This document shows, piece by piece, positions 27,778 to 36,612 of a DNA stretch of 45,697 bases. This stretch comes from Gaiellales bacterium (lineage in GTDB: Bacteria > Actinomycetota > Thermoleophilia > Gaiellales > JAICJC01). The notes under the pieces are model-generated. The model did not search any database, had not been told where the DNA came from, and worked only from the letters and a program-made list of their open reading frames with translations. The stretch is taken from assembly GCA_036403155.1 (NCBI GenBank), contig DASWRM010000048.1, forward strand, positions 1 to 45,697, written 5' to 3'. The number at the start of each line of letters is the position of its first letter. Position 1 is the first letter of the stretch. The position numbers and the translations under genes were made by a program.

Positions 27778-28848
27778 CTACCCGCCGCTCGTAGCCGGGT
27801 TCGACGTCGCCGCGGGCTTGTAGCCGGCCGCGTACGTCGTCAGCTTCTTCTGCTCTGCGACGAGCGCCTGCAGCCGCTTCGAGATCTTCTGGGCCTGCGA
27901 TCCCTGTGCGAGCGTCTGCTCGATCTGCGACTTCACCTGGGCCAGGCTCTGCTGGCCGCCCTTCACGGTGTCCGAGTCGGCGCGGATCACGAAATAGCAG
28001 GTGGGCTTGCACTTCCCCGCGAGCGTGGACTGCGCGTAGCTCTTGCTGACCTCGACCGGAAGGCTGACTCCGCCGGTCTGCAGCTCGTTGAAGACGGTGT
28101 TCTGGAAGTTCTGCTCCAGCGCGCCCGGCGTGCTGCTCGCGCTCAGCGCCCCGGTCGGATCCTTCGCACCGTCGATCGAGTACTTCTTCACCATCTTGGA
28201 GAAGTCGGCGCCCTTGACGAGCGCGGTGCGGGCGGCGTCGGCGTCGGCCTTGTCCTTGGTGAGGATGTAGTGCACGTTGCGCGTGTCCGCCTGCTTGAAG
28301 GTCGACTTGTTCTGGTTGTAGTACGCCTGCACCTGCGCGTCCGTCACCTTGTACTGCGCCTTCAGCTTGTCGATGATCTTCGTCTGCAGGAGCGACGGCC
28401 GCACCACCTGCGCCTTCAGGTCGTCCTCCGTGATCCCGTACTTCTTCAGGAACGCCTGGAACTTGGCCTGCGACCCGAATTGCTGCTGGACGCCCTCGTC
28501 GAGCTTCTTCTGCACCTCGGAGTCGGTGACCGTGATGTCGAGCTGCTTGGCGATGTTCTCGGCCTCCGCCTCGTTGACCAGGCGCTGGACGATCGGGTCG
28601 GTGACCTGCGTCTTGAAGTCGGCACTGCCGGCCTTCGGGAGAGCCTGGCCGCTCACCTTCGCGGACGTCTCCTGCAGCTGGATCTGGTGATCGAGCTCCG
28701 AGCGCGTGATGTGGATCGTGCCGACGACGGCGACGTCGTCCTTGCCGAGGTCGGCGGTGCTGCCGCCGCCGCTGCCGCCGCCGCAGGCGGCGCCGAGCGC
28801 GACCGCGCCGACCAGCAGGGGGAGGAGAACGATGCGAAAACGAGTCAT
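27778..28848 (-). CDS. PrsA/SurA-like peptidyl-prolyl isomerase lipoprotein
   Basis: 356 aa. A lipoprotein signal peptide ends in the lipobox LGAAC at about 18-22, so the mature protein is lipid-anchored outside the membrane. A SurA-like N-terminal helical region (about 55-185; DHQIQLQETSAKVSG, NQNKSTFKQ) precedes a parvulin-type domain (TRNVHYILTKDKADADAARTA, DFSKMVKKYSIDG). A coiled tail follows (QKISKRLQALVAEQKK). The family folds secreted proteins. Lies between mfd and mazG, on the same strand, 10 bases after mfd; no clear ribosome site. Confidence 0.87.
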   Translation of the reverse strand: MTRFRIVLLPLLVGAVALGAACGGGSGGGSTADLGKDDVAVVGTIHITRSELDHQIQLQETSAKVSGQALPKAGSADFKTQVTDPIVQRLVNEAEAENIAKQLDITVTDSEVQKKLDEGVQQQFGSQAKFQAFLKKYGITEDDLKAQVVRPSLLQTKIIDKLKAQYKVTDAQVQAYYNQNKSTFKQADTRNVHYILTKDKADADAARTALVKGADFSKMVKKYSIDGAKDPTGALSASSTPGALEQNFQNTVFNELQTGGVSLPVEVSKSYAQSTLAGKCKPTCYFVIRADSDTVKGGQQSLAQVKSQIEQTLAQGSQAQKISKRLQALVAEQKKLTTYAAGYKPAATSNPATSGG

Positions 28849-28857
28849 AGAAACGCG

Positions 28858-31800
28858 TTACGCCGCTAGGGCGCGGCGCGCTTCGAGTATAGCAGCGAGA
28901 ATTTCGAGTCCCTGCCGCATGTCCGGGCGCTGGTTGGACCCGGATTGGGGCTCCAGACGGGCGCTCACCTCGCGCGCCGAGACGCTGTAGAGCGCGCGCG
29001 GCGCCCGCTCCTTGAGCGCGCGCACCTGGTGCGAGTCGAGCCGCAGCGGCCCCACCGTCAGCTTGCCGTTGCGCAGCGCCACGACCTCGGCCCCGAGCTC
29101 GGCCGTGAGCAGGCGGGCCTCGTGGATGCCGAACAGGTTCTCGACCGGCGCAGGCAGCGGCCCGAACCGGTCGGCCACCTCGGCCCGCAGCTCGCGGAGC
29201 TCCGAGACGGTCGACGCGAGCGCAAGCCGCCGGTGGAGGTCGATCTTGACGGCCTCGAGCGAGACGTAGTCGGCCGGCACGTAGGCATCGACGTGAGCGT
29301 CGACCCGAACCGGCCGCGGGGGCGGTCCGGCCGCGCCCTGCAGCTCGGCGACCGCCTCGGCCAGCAGCTCGACGTACAGCTCGAACCCGATGGCGGCGAC
29401 ATGGCCGGACTGCTCGTCTCCAAGCAGGTTGCCGGCGCCGCGCAGCTCGAGGTCCCGCATCGCGATCCGGTACCCGGAGCCGAGCTCGGTGTAGTCCGCG
29501 AGTGCGGACAGGCGATGCCGCGCCTCCTCCGACAGCTCGCGGCGATCGGGATAGAACAGGTACGAGTGCGCGGTGACGTCGCTTCGCCCCACCCGCCCGC
29601 GGATCTGGTACAGCTGCGACAGGCCGAGCAGGTCGGCGCGCTCGATGATCAGCGTGTTGGCCTGGGGGATGTCGAGGCCCGACTCGATGATCGTCGTCGA
29701 GACGAGCACGTCGTGGTCACCGCGCAGGAAGGCCAGCATCGCGTTCTCCAGCTGGCGCTCGGCCATCTGACCGTGCGCGACCCCGACCCTCAGCTCGGGC
29801 ACCCACGAGCGGACGCGTTCCGCCGCCTCGTCGATCGTCTCGACCCGGTTGTGCAGGTAGAAGGACTGCCCCTCCCGCGCGTGCTCGCGGCGCAGCGCCG
29901 CGGCGATCAGCTCCTCGTCGAACTCGCCGACGTGCGTCTTGATCGGCCGCCGCCCGCGCGGCGGGGTCGTGATCACCGAGATGTCGCGCAGCCCGGAGAG
30001 GGACATGTGCAGCGTGCGCGGAATCGGCGTCGCGGACATGGCCAGCACGTCCACCTCCAGCCGCATCTGGCGCAGCAGCTCCTTCTGGGCCACCCCGAAG
30101 CGCTGCTCCTCGTCGAGCACGACCAGCCCAAGGTTCTTGGGCACGACGTCGCGTGACAGCACGCGGTGCGTCCCGATCAGCACGTCCACCTTGCCGTCGC
30201 GGAAGTCGGCCAGCACCCGCTTGACGTCGGCGGCGCCGCGAAACCGCGAGACCGTCTCGACGCGCACCGGGAAGTCCCGGAACCGGTCGCGGAACGTGCC
30301 CCCGTGCTGCTGGGCGAGCACCGTCGTCGGCACCAGCACGAGCACCTGGCGGCCGCCGGAGATGCACTTCATCGCCGCGCGCACCGAGACCTCGGTCTTG
30401 CCGAAGCCGACGTCTCCGCAGACGAGCCGGTCCATCGGCTGGTCGGCCTCCATGTCCTCGGTCACGGCGTCGATCGCGCGCTGCTGGTCGTCGGTCTCCT
30501 GGTAGGGGAACGTGGCCTCGAGGCGACCCGTCCACTCGTCGTCGGTCGGGAAGGGCGGGCGGCTCGACGCCTGCCGGCGCGCGTAGAGCGCGAGCAGCTC
30601 CCCGGCCAGCTCGCGCACGGCCACACGGGCGCGGGTCTTCAGCGTGTTCCAGGCCTTGCCGCCGAGCTTCGCAAGCGCCGGCACGGAGCCGTCGGCGCCG
30701 ATGTAGCGGCTGACCTTCCCGAGCTGCTCGTGCGGCACGTACAGCCGGTCGTCGCCCCGGAACTCGAGGTACAGGTAGTCGCGCACCACGCCGCCCACCT
30801 CACGCGTGTCGAAGCGCACGAAGCGGCCGACTCCGTGGTCGTCGTGGACGACGTAGTCGCCCGGGCGCAGATCGCCGAAGGCCGCCAGGGCCCGTCCCAG
30901 GCCGACGGCGCGGCGCGGCGCGCGGCGGCGGAACAGCTGCGCCGACGGCAGCACCGCCAGCCGCAGCCAGGGGATGACGACGCCTCCCCGGATGGCGCCA
31001 TGGCAGAAGGCGACGCCCGCCTCATCCGGGCCGGCGGCTCCCGGCGCCGGCGCATGCACCTCGACGCGCGTGAGCGCCAGGCGCGTCCGCTCGGCCTCGC
31101 CGACGTGCGGGAAGCACACCAGCACGCGGTAGCCCGCGCGCACCAGCGCACGCAGCTCGTTCTCGGCCTCCGCGATGCCGAACGATGCCAGCGCGGGCGG
31201 CTGCGCCTCGAACGAGAACGTCTGCCCGAGCGGCAGCTCCTCGAGGGCGCCGCTGCGCTCGATCAGCTCCTGGACATCCGGCATGCGCACGTAGCCACGG
31301 CCGCGAACCTCCGGATCGCGCAGGCGGTCCGCCTGCTCCGCGGTGTGCTCGCGCGCGGCGTCCAGCACCTGCTCGGGATTCCAGACCAGCACCTGCGCGT
31401 GGGCCTCGAGCTCCGGCCCGAGAGCGACGAGGCCGGCCGGGACGAACGGGTCGTCCTCATCGGCACCCCACCGGCCCTCGAGATCCTCGGGCTCGGCCGC
31501 CGGGTGGACGACCGCCCGGTCGAGCTCCCGCAGCGACCGCTGGGTGAAGGCGGAGAACGCGGACAGCCGCTCGATCTCGTCACCGAAGAACTCGGCGCGG
31601 ATCGGCTCTCGGCCCGTGGTCGGGAACACGTCGACGAGCCCGCCGCGGACCGAGAACGTGCCACGCTCCTCGACCGTGTCCGCGCGCGCGTACCCGGCGG
31701 CCGCCAGCAGCTCGACCACCTCCCCCAGGCCCGGCTCGGCGCCGCGCTCCAGCTCGACCACGGTGGGACGGCGCTGCGCCGGGACGATCCGCTCGACGAG

Positions 31801-32226
31801 CGCGTCCGCCGACACCGCCACCAGGCCGCCCTGTCCGAGCGTCTCGAGCGCGAGGGCGCGCTCACCGACGAGGTGTGCGGCCGGCTCGAGGCCGCTGCCG
31901 TATCCGGTGCCCCGCGAGGGCAGGTAGGCGACCGGGGTGTCCGGCAGGAACGGCGTGACAGCCTCGGCCAGCGAGTGAGCCGCCTCGTCGTCGTCCACGA
32001 CGACAACGAGGCCCCGCCGGGACAGCCCCGCACGGCTTTGCCAGAGCGCCGCGGCGAGCAGCGGCAGCATCGGCGGGGACACGCGCGCACGTGGCACGCC
32101 GTCCACCGCGATCCGCGCGAACGACGCGAACTCGTCGCTCTCCAGCAGGTACCGCAGCGCCACATCCGCACCGGCGAGTGCGGACACCGTCTCCGGCGGT
32201 CGTTCCAGGGGGTCGGTGCGTTCCAC
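28858..32226 (-). CDS. mfd: Transcription-repair coupling factor
   Basis: 1122 aa, normal for Mfd, which removes RNA polymerase stalled at DNA lesions and recruits UvrA. N-terminal UvrB-homology region (about 50-330), a CarD-like RNA polymerase interaction domain (GDYVVHDDHGVGRFVRF) at about 455-520, then a RecG-type motor with VCGDVGFGKTEVS (Walker A), LVVLDEEQRFGV (motif II) and TTIIESGLDIPQANTLII, and the C-terminal TRCF domain. I choose GTG 32226 because a TACCAT box ends 11 bases upstream; an upstream in-frame GTG at 32259 would put the start before that box. Neither has a strong ribosome site. Confidence 0.95.
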   Translation of the reverse strand: MERTDPLERPPETVSALAGADVALRYLLESDEFASFARIAVDGVPRARVSPPMLPLLAAALWQSRAGLSRRGLVVVVDDDEAAHSLAEAVTPFLPDTPVAYLPSRGTGYGSGLEPAAHLVGERALALETLGQGGLVAVSADALVERIVPAQRRPTVVELERGAEPGLGEVVELLAAAGYARADTVEERGTFSVRGGLVDVFPTTGREPIRAEFFGDEIERLSAFSAFTQRSLRELDRAVVHPAAEPEDLEGRWGADEDDPFVPAGLVALGPELEAHAQVLVWNPEQVLDAAREHTAEQADRLRDPEVRGRGYVRMPDVQELIERSGALEELPLGQTFSFEAQPPALASFGIAEAENELRALVRAGYRVLVCFPHVGEAERTRLALTRVEVHAPAPGAAGPDEAGVAFCHGAIRGGVVIPWLRLAVLPSAQLFRRRAPRRAVGLGRALAAFGDLRPGDYVVHDDHGVGRFVRFDTREVGGVVRDYLYLEFRGDDRLYVPHEQLGKVSRYIGADGSVPALAKLGGKAWNTLKTRARVAVRELAGELLALYARRQASSRPPFPTDDEWTGRLEATFPYQETDDQQRAIDAVTEDMEADQPMDRLVCGDVGFGKTEVSVRAAMKCISGGRQVLVLVPTTVLAQQHGGTFRDRFRDFPVRVETVSRFRGAADVKRVLADFRDGKVDVLIGTHRVLSRDVVPKNLGLVVLDEEQRFGVAQKELLRQMRLEVDVLAMSATPIPRTLHMSLSGLRDISVITTPPRGRRPIKTHVGEFDEELIAAALRREHAREGQSFYLHNRVETIDEAAERVRSWVPELRVGVAHGQMAERQLENAMLAFLRGDHDVLVSTTIIESGLDIPQANTLIIERADLLGLSQLYQIRGRVGRSDVTAHSYLFYPDRRELSEEARHRLSALADYTELGSGYRIAMRDLELRGAGNLLGDEQSGHVAAIGFELYVELLAEAVAELQGAAGPPPRPVRVDAHVDAYVPADYVSLEAVKIDLHRRLALASTVSELRELRAEVADRFGPLPAPVENLFGIHEARLLTAELGAEVVALRNGKLTVGPLRLDSHQVRALKERAPRALYSVSAREVSARLEPQSGSNQRPDMRQGLEILAAILEARRALAA

Positions 32227-32237
32227 GGCCGTATCTG

Positions 32238-32247
32238 ATGGTAGTCT
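32238..32247. promoter_or_regulatory. Interlocked divergent -10 boxes (ATGGTAGTCT)
   Basis: Minus-strand TACCAT (32243-32238) ends 11 bases before the mfd GTG. Plus-strand TAGTCT (32242-32247) faces the small membrane gene at 32278, which also has a GGAGG ribosome site. The two boxes share two base pairs, as at 4950-4959. No clear -35 elements. Confidence 0.45.
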
Positions 32248-32277
32248 GGCGGGCGTCACCGACCGGAGGTTCTCCTC

Positions 32278-32499
32278 GTGCGCCGTCGTCTGTCCGCTCC
32301 GCTGATCGCCCTCTACCTCGCGCTGGTGCTGCCGGCCGTGACCTGGGCGGCGACGAGCACGTCATCGCCGGAAAAGCCCGAGGGGCACGACTACACGCTC
32401 GACACGATCTTCGTCGTGGCGCTCGGCATCCCCCTGATCCTCGCCCTGCTGTCGCTGATCGACGTCGCGGTCGGGAAGCACACCCAGAAGCACCAGTAG
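32278..32499 (+). CDS. Small secreted or membrane protein, two hydrophobic segments
   Basis: 73 aa. A signal-like first segment (LSAPLIALYLALVLPAVTWA) could be cleaved or retained; a short polar stretch (TSSPEKPEGHDYT) leads to a second helix (TIFVVALGIPLILALLSLIDV) and a basic tail. GTG 32278 has GGAGG 8-9 bases upstream. It lies 5 bases before the M20 peptidase and is probably co-transcribed. No motif suggests a function. Confidence 0.6.
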   Translation: MRRRLSAPLIALYLALVLPAVTWAATSTSSPEKPEGHDYTLDTIFVVALGIPLILALLSLIDVAVGKHTQKHQ

Positions 32500-32504
32500 G
32501 CGCG

Positions 32505-33803
32505 ATGACGCTTCAGCTTGACGAGCTGTTCGAGCTGCTGCGGATCGAGTCGGTCTCGAGCGACGGTGCGCACCCGGCCGAGCTGCGAGCGGCGGCCGAC
32601 TGGGTGGCCCGGCTCGTCGGCGGGGCGCGGGTGGTCGAGGGCTTCGGCAATCCGGTGGTCGACGGGCTGATCCCCGCGTCGACGGAGGGCGCGCCGACGG
32701 TGGTCGCGTACGGGCACTACGACGTGCAGTCGCCGGGCGATCCGGCGCTGTGGGACAGCCCGGCGTTCGACCCGCAGGTGCGCGACGGCTGGCTCTATGC
32801 GCGCGGGGCGTCCGACGACAAGGGCAACTACTGGACGCTGCTTCGCGCAGCGCTCGACCTGGCCGGGGCGGGTGAGCTCGGTGTCAACGTGCGGGTGATC
32901 GCCGACGGCGAGGAGGAGGTCGGCGGCCACTCGGTGATCGACTACCTGGCGACGCTCGACGACCCGTTCGCGGCAGCCGTGATCTTCGATGGCGGCATGG
33001 CGACCGACGACGTGCCGGCCGTGACCACGGCGCTGCGCGGCCTGGCCGGCTTTCAGCTGCGGCTGGTGACCAACGCCAAGGAGCTGCACTCCGGCCTGTA
33101 CGGCGGCGCGGCCGCGAACCCCGTGCACGACCTGTTGGCCACCCTCGCCGCCGTGGCCGGGAATGACCACCTGTTTGCGGATGGTGTGGCGCCGGTGACG
33201 GACGAGGAGCGCGCGGGTTGGTCGCAGCTCCCGTCCGGCGCCGAGATGCTCGCCAGCGGCGGGGGCACGCCGGCCGACGAGCGGGCCGCGGAGGAGTTCT
33301 ACGACCGCACGTGGGCGATGCCGTCGCTGACCGTCCACTCGGTCGGGTCCGGAGACCCCACGATCCACAAGACCAGCATCGGCGCAGCGGCGCGCGCGTC
33401 GCTGTCGCTGCGCGTCGCGCCGGGGCAGGACCCGCACGCGCTCGGCGACGAGCTCGAACGGCGCCTGCGTGAGGCCTGCCCCGCGCACGCGACGCTCGAG
33501 CTCGAGCGCTGGCCGGACGGCGAGCCCGCATTCGTGTCGCCCGATGACCCGGTGATCGCAAGCGGGATGCGGGCGATCGAGCGGGCGACCGGAGCCGCCC
33601 CCGTCGCGATGCGAAGCGGCGGGTCGATCCCCGTGATGGCCGCGCTGGTGGCGCGCGGGACTCCGACGATTCTGTCCGGATTCGCGTCGGCCGACGACAA
33701 CATCCACTCGCCCAACGAGCGGATGCGGGTCCGCAACCTCGAGTGGGCGCTCGCCTCGGCACGCGAGATCTATCGCGGGCTGGCCGAGACGCTGCGGAGC
33801 TGA
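32505..33803 (+). CDS. M20-family metallopeptidase
   Basis: 432 aa. Metal ligands of the M20 (dipeptidase/ArgE/CPG2) fold are visible: VAYGHYDVQSPG (His, Asp), ARGASDDKGN (bridging Asp), ADGEEEVGG (catalytic Glu and metal Glu), and the late GFASADDNIHSPNE (His). A lid/dimerisation domain occupies roughly 180-300. It is cytoplasmic, as no signal peptide is seen. Dipeptide cleavage is most likely, but deacetylation or decarbamoylation of amino acids cannot be excluded. Gene lies in the plus-strand insert between pth and mfd. Confidence 0.88.
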   Translation: MTLQLDELFELLRIESVSSDGAHPAELRAAADWVARLVGGARVVEGFGNPVVDGLIPASTEGAPTVVAYGHYDVQSPGDPALWDSPAFDPQVRDGWLYARGASDDKGNYWTLLRAALDLAGAGELGVNVRVIADGEEEVGGHSVIDYLATLDDPFAAAVIFDGGMATDDVPAVTTALRGLAGFQLRLVTNAKELHSGLYGGAAANPVHDLLATLAAVAGNDHLFADGVAPVTDEERAGWSQLPSGAEMLASGGGTPADERAAEEFYDRTWAMPSLTVHSVGSGDPTIHKTSIGAAARASLSLRVAPGQDPHALGDELERRLREACPAHATLELERWPDGEPAFVSPDDPVIASGMRAIERATGAAPVAMRSGGSIPVMAALVARGTPTILSGFASADDNIHSPNERMRVRNLEWALASAREIYRGLAETLRS

Positions 33804-33841
33804 GGCGCACGGAGGAAGTGGACGGCGTCCGTCGAAGCCGG

Positions 33842-33847
33842 TACGCT
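33842..33847 (+). promoter_or_regulatory. -10 box TACGCT for the 33856 gene
   Basis: TACGCT ends 8 bases before the ATG at 33856, with no ribosome site. Same box and nearly the same spacing as in front of the genes at 6187 and 21763. Confidence 0.45.
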
Positions 33848-33855
33848 TGCGCGCG

Positions 33856-34095
33856 ATGCGAATGACGTCGCGCGGGATGAGCGAGTACCAGGTGCGGACG
33901 CGGCTCTACGAGCCGCCCGAGATGGTGCGCAGGCTCGAGGCCAAGCTGGCCTGCTGGAAGATCGCGACATCGCCGCGGATGCGAGGCGAGGACCTGCGCA
34001 AGGCGTTCGAAGAGCGCCTCGACAACCGCGTGCCCGAGGTCGTGGCGGCGCCGGTGCAGGAATCCGAAGGCCCACGCATCCGGCTGATCGCGTAA
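33856..34095 (+). CDS. Small hypothetical protein
   Basis: 79 aa from ATG 33856; ATG 33862 and another at residue 8 are alternatives. Middle part is helical and charged (PPEMVRRLEAKLACWKIA, RGEDLRKAFEERLDNRV). One cysteine, no signal peptide or membrane segment. It follows the M20 gene but has its own TACGCT box. Convergent with pth across a hairpin repeat. No family recognised. Confidence 0.5.
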   Translation: MRMTSRGMSEYQVRTRLYEPPEMVRRLEAKLACWKIATSPRMRGEDLRKAFEERLDNRVPEVVAAPVQESEGPRIRLIA

Positions 34096-34118
34096 CGGCA
34101 CCGGCACTCGGGCGCTCA

Positions 34119-34170
34119 CCCTGGGCCGGCCGGGTCAGACACCTTCGGCGTCAGACCCGCGGGTCACCCG
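34119..34170. repeat. Hairpin repeat, family 1, copy 2
   Basis: Arms 34132-34140 (GGGTCAGAC) and 34150-34158 (GTCAGACCC) pair with one A-A mismatch; the inner ACC-TTC-GGC adds more pairs. Flanks (CCCTG...CCGGGTCAG before, CAGACCCGC...TCACCCG after) match copy 1 at 15328-15371. Like copy 1 it lies between convergent genes. Confidence 0.6.
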
Positions 34171-34216
34171 GCAGCCCCACCACCAGCACGCGAGCGCCTG
34201 CCAGTGGCGTCGCACG

Positions 34217-34813
34217 TCATGCGCCGTTCCACGACCGCATCGCCGCGTCCACGCCCTCGCGCACCACCGCCAGCGTGCAATCCGCTCCGTCGCGCACCAG
34301 CCGGTCGACGTCCGTTCCGGGCGGGAACGGCTGAAGCACCCAGTCCGCCACCGGGCGGGGATCGCCCCGCTCCGGGCGGCCGATGCCGATGCGCACCCGC
34401 AGGAAGTCCTGTGTCCCCAGCGCGTCGGCGACCGATCGCAGGCCGTTGTGGCCGGCGAGCCCTCCCCCGCGCTTCGCCCGCACGTCACCCAGCTCGAGGT
34501 CGAGCTCATCGTGCACCACCACCAGCCGCTCCGGCGGCAGCTTCGTGAAGCGCAGCGCCGGTGAGACCGCGCGGCCCGAGTCGTTCATGTACGTCTCGGG
34601 CACGTGCAGCACCAGCCGCTCGTCGCCGTCACGCACCTCGCTCGCGCTGCCGCTCCAGCGCGACCGCCAGCTTCCGCCCAAGTCGGACGCGATCAGCTCG
34701 ACCGCCTTGCGGCCGAGGTTGTGGCGCGTGTCGCGGTACCGCGGCCCGGGGTTGCCGAGCCCAACGACCAGATAGGCGAAGGACGACCGACGCTCGCGGC
34801 GGAGCAGGCCCAC
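34217..34813 (-). CDS. pth: Peptidyl-tRNA hydrolase
   Basis: 198 aa. Releases tRNA from stalled peptidyl-tRNAs. Motifs: LVVGLGNPGPRYRDTRHNLG with the catalytic His, VVHDELDLELG with the catalytic Asp region, GLAGHNGLRS, and DFLRVRIGIGRPE. The N-terminal 12 residues (MGLLRRERRSSF) exceed the usual start, so the real start may be a little later. GTG 34813 lies 6 bases after rplY, and the pair is in conserved actinobacterial order with prs and glmU. Confidence 0.94.
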   Translation of the reverse strand: MGLLRRERRSSFAYLVVGLGNPGPRYRDTRHNLGRKAVELIASDLGGSWRSRWSGSASEVRDGDERLVLHVPETYMNDSGRAVSPALRFTKLPPERLVVVHDELDLELGDVRAKRGGGLAGHNGLRSVADALGTQDFLRVRIGIGRPERGDPRPVADWVLQPFPPGTDVDRLVRDGADCTLAVVREGVDAAMRSWNGA

Positions 34814-34819
34814 GCCGTC

Positions 34820-35524
34820 TTACGCGTCGCCGGAGGAACCCTCCGCTGACGCCTCGCCTTCGCCGGCCGGCTGCTCGCCGTCGGCCGCCTCGGCGGCGAC
34901 CGCTTCGGCCTCCTCGTCGCCCTCGGCTGCCGGCGCCTCGAGCTCCTCCTCGGAGATCGGCGCGCTGACGGTGGCGATCGCGGTGCTCTCAGGGTCGTCG
35001 AGGAACGTGACGCCGTCGAGCGCCGGAATGTCCACGAGGCGCAGCGACCCGCCGATGTCGAGCTCGCTGACGTCGACGACGATCTGGTCGGGAATCGCGG
35101 TCGGTAGCACCGAGATGTGCAGCTCATGGGTCGGCTGGCTCAGCACGCCGCCCATCGACACGCCGTTCGGCGTGCCCTCGAGCACGATCCGCACGACCGT
35201 GTTGATCGGCTGGTCGAGCCTGACCTCATGGAAATCGATGTGGATGACGCGGTCGCGCACCGGGTCGAGCTGCATGTCCTTGATGACCACGGAATGCGTC
35301 TTGCCCTTGCCGTCGAGCGTCAGGTCGATGATCGCGTGCTGGCCGCCCGGCCCGGACACGGCCGTCCGCAGGTCGCGGGCGCCGACGCAGATCGGCGTCG
35401 AGCCGTCCTTGCCGCTCGTGGACGTATAGATCACTCCGGGGATCTCGCCGGCGGCACGCAGCGCCTTGGCGTCCTTGCCCCCGCGCCCCTCGCGCACGCG
35501 CGCTTCGAGTTTCACATCAGCCAT
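34820..35524 (-). CDS. rplY: Ribosomal protein bL25 (long CTC form)
   Basis: 234 aa. The N-terminal ~95 residues are the 5S-rRNA-binding L25 domain (LEARVREGRGGKDAKALR, GEIPGVIY, DLTLDGKGKTHSVVIKD), and the next ~90 the beta-rich TL5/CTC domain (DFHEVRLDQPINTVVRIV, IVVDVSELDIG). The last ~50 residues are an acidic Ala/Glu tail. The CTC form can be linked to general stress in some bacteria; nothing here shows that. ATG 35524 has GGGAG upstream. Confidence 0.95.
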   Translation of the reverse strand: MADVKLEARVREGRGGKDAKALRAAGEIPGVIYTSTSGKDGSTPICVGARDLRTAVSGPGGQHAIIDLTLDGKGKTHSVVIKDMQLDPVRDRVIHIDFHEVRLDQPINTVVRIVLEGTPNGVSMGGVLSQPTHELHISVLPTAIPDQIVVDVSELDIGGSLRLVDIPALDGVTFLDDPESTAIATVSAPISEEELEAPAAEGDEEAEAVAAEAADGEQPAGEGEASAEGSSGDA

Positions 35525-35561
35525 CGATCGCTCCCAAAGACGTGACGATCCGGCGCGGCGG

Positions 35562-36566
35562 TCAGAAGAGCTGGTTGCCGCCGTGGAACAGGCCGGACAC
35601 CGAGTCGTCGTTGAAGACGTTGGAGATGGTATCAGCCAGGATCGGGGCGACCGACAGCACCCTGACGTTGTCGGGGCGCTTCACGAGGTTGCCCGGGATC
35701 GTGTCCGTGACGACCACCTGCCTGAACACGCTGTTTCCGAGGTTCTCGAGGGCCGGCCCCGAGAACACCGCGTGGGTGGCGCAGGCGTAGACCTCCGTCG
35801 CGCCGTGCTCGACCAGCGCAACGCCGCCCGCGCACAGCGTCCCTGCCGTGTCGATGATGTCGTCGATCACGATGCAGGTCTTGTCGCGCACGCGGCCGAT
35901 CACGTTGGTCACCTCGGCCACCTGCTGCTCGGGCCGCTCCTTCGTGATCAGCGCGAACCCCGCGCCGAGCATCTCGGAGAACTTCTTCGCCAGCTTCGCG
36001 CGGCCCGCATCCCCCGACACCACCACGACCTCCTCGGGCGCGACATTGCCGAGCACGAGCCTGAAGTGGTCGGCCAGCAGCGGCACCGACGTCATGTGGT
36101 CCACGGGGATCTTGAAGAAGCCCTGCAGCTGGCCGGCATGCAGATCCATCGTCAGGACGCGGTCTGCGCCGGCCGCCTCGATCATGTCGGCAACCAGCTT
36201 CGAGGTGATCGGCTCGCGCGGCGCGCTCTTCTTGTCCTGGCGCGAGTACGGATACCACGGCATGACCGCCGTTATCCGCTTGGCGGAGGCCAGGCGGGCC
36301 GCGTTGATCATGATCAGCAGCTCCATCAGCGAGTCGTTCGTCGGCGAGGAGCAGGACTGCACGATGAACATGTCCGCTCCGCGCACCGATTCCTCGTAGC
36401 GGCAGTACACCTCGCCGTTCGTGAACGTCTTCAGCATCGCCTGGCCGAGCTCGATGCCGAGATGCTCCGCGATCTTCTCCCCGAGCTCCGGGTTCGACCG
36501 GCCGCTGAACAGCATCAGACGCTTGTGCGGCGTGCGCTCCATCCATGTCAGCCGGGTGTCGCTCAT
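35562..36566 (-). CDS. prs: Ribose-phosphate pyrophosphokinase
   Basis: 334 aa from ATG 36566. It makes PRPP from ribose 5-phosphate and ATP, feeding nucleotide, His and Trp synthesis. Motifs: LMLFSGRSNPELGEKIAEHLG, MPWYPYSRQDKK, MDLHAGQLQGFF, VVSGDAGRAKLAKK and the PRPP-binding IVIDDIIDTAGTL. An ATG at 36641 would add 25 Ser/Pro-rich residues and overlap glmU by 29 bases; I prefer the shorter form, which matches the usual length, but neither has a ribosome site. Confidence 0.95.
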   Translation of the reverse strand: MSDTRLTWMERTPHKRLMLFSGRSNPELGEKIAEHLGIELGQAMLKTFTNGEVYCRYEESVRGADMFIVQSCSSPTNDSLMELLIMINAARLASAKRITAVMPWYPYSRQDKKSAPREPITSKLVADMIEAAGADRVLTMDLHAGQLQGFFKIPVDHMTSVPLLADHFRLVLGNVAPEEVVVVSGDAGRAKLAKKFSEMLGAGFALITKERPEQQVAEVTNVIGRVRDKTCIVIDDIIDTAGTLCAGGVALVEHGATEVYACATHAVFSGPALENLGNSVFRQVVVTDTIPGNLVKRPDNVRVLSVAPILADTISNVFNDDSVSGLFHGGNQLF

Positions 36567-36612
36567 CGACGGCGCCGAGGCCGGCAGAGTCGGAAACAGC
36601 GGGATCGGCGAC

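Noticed and set aside
30166-32238. Open plus-strand frame of 690 codons
   Set aside because: Shadow of mfd in GC-rich DNA; no recognisable domain.
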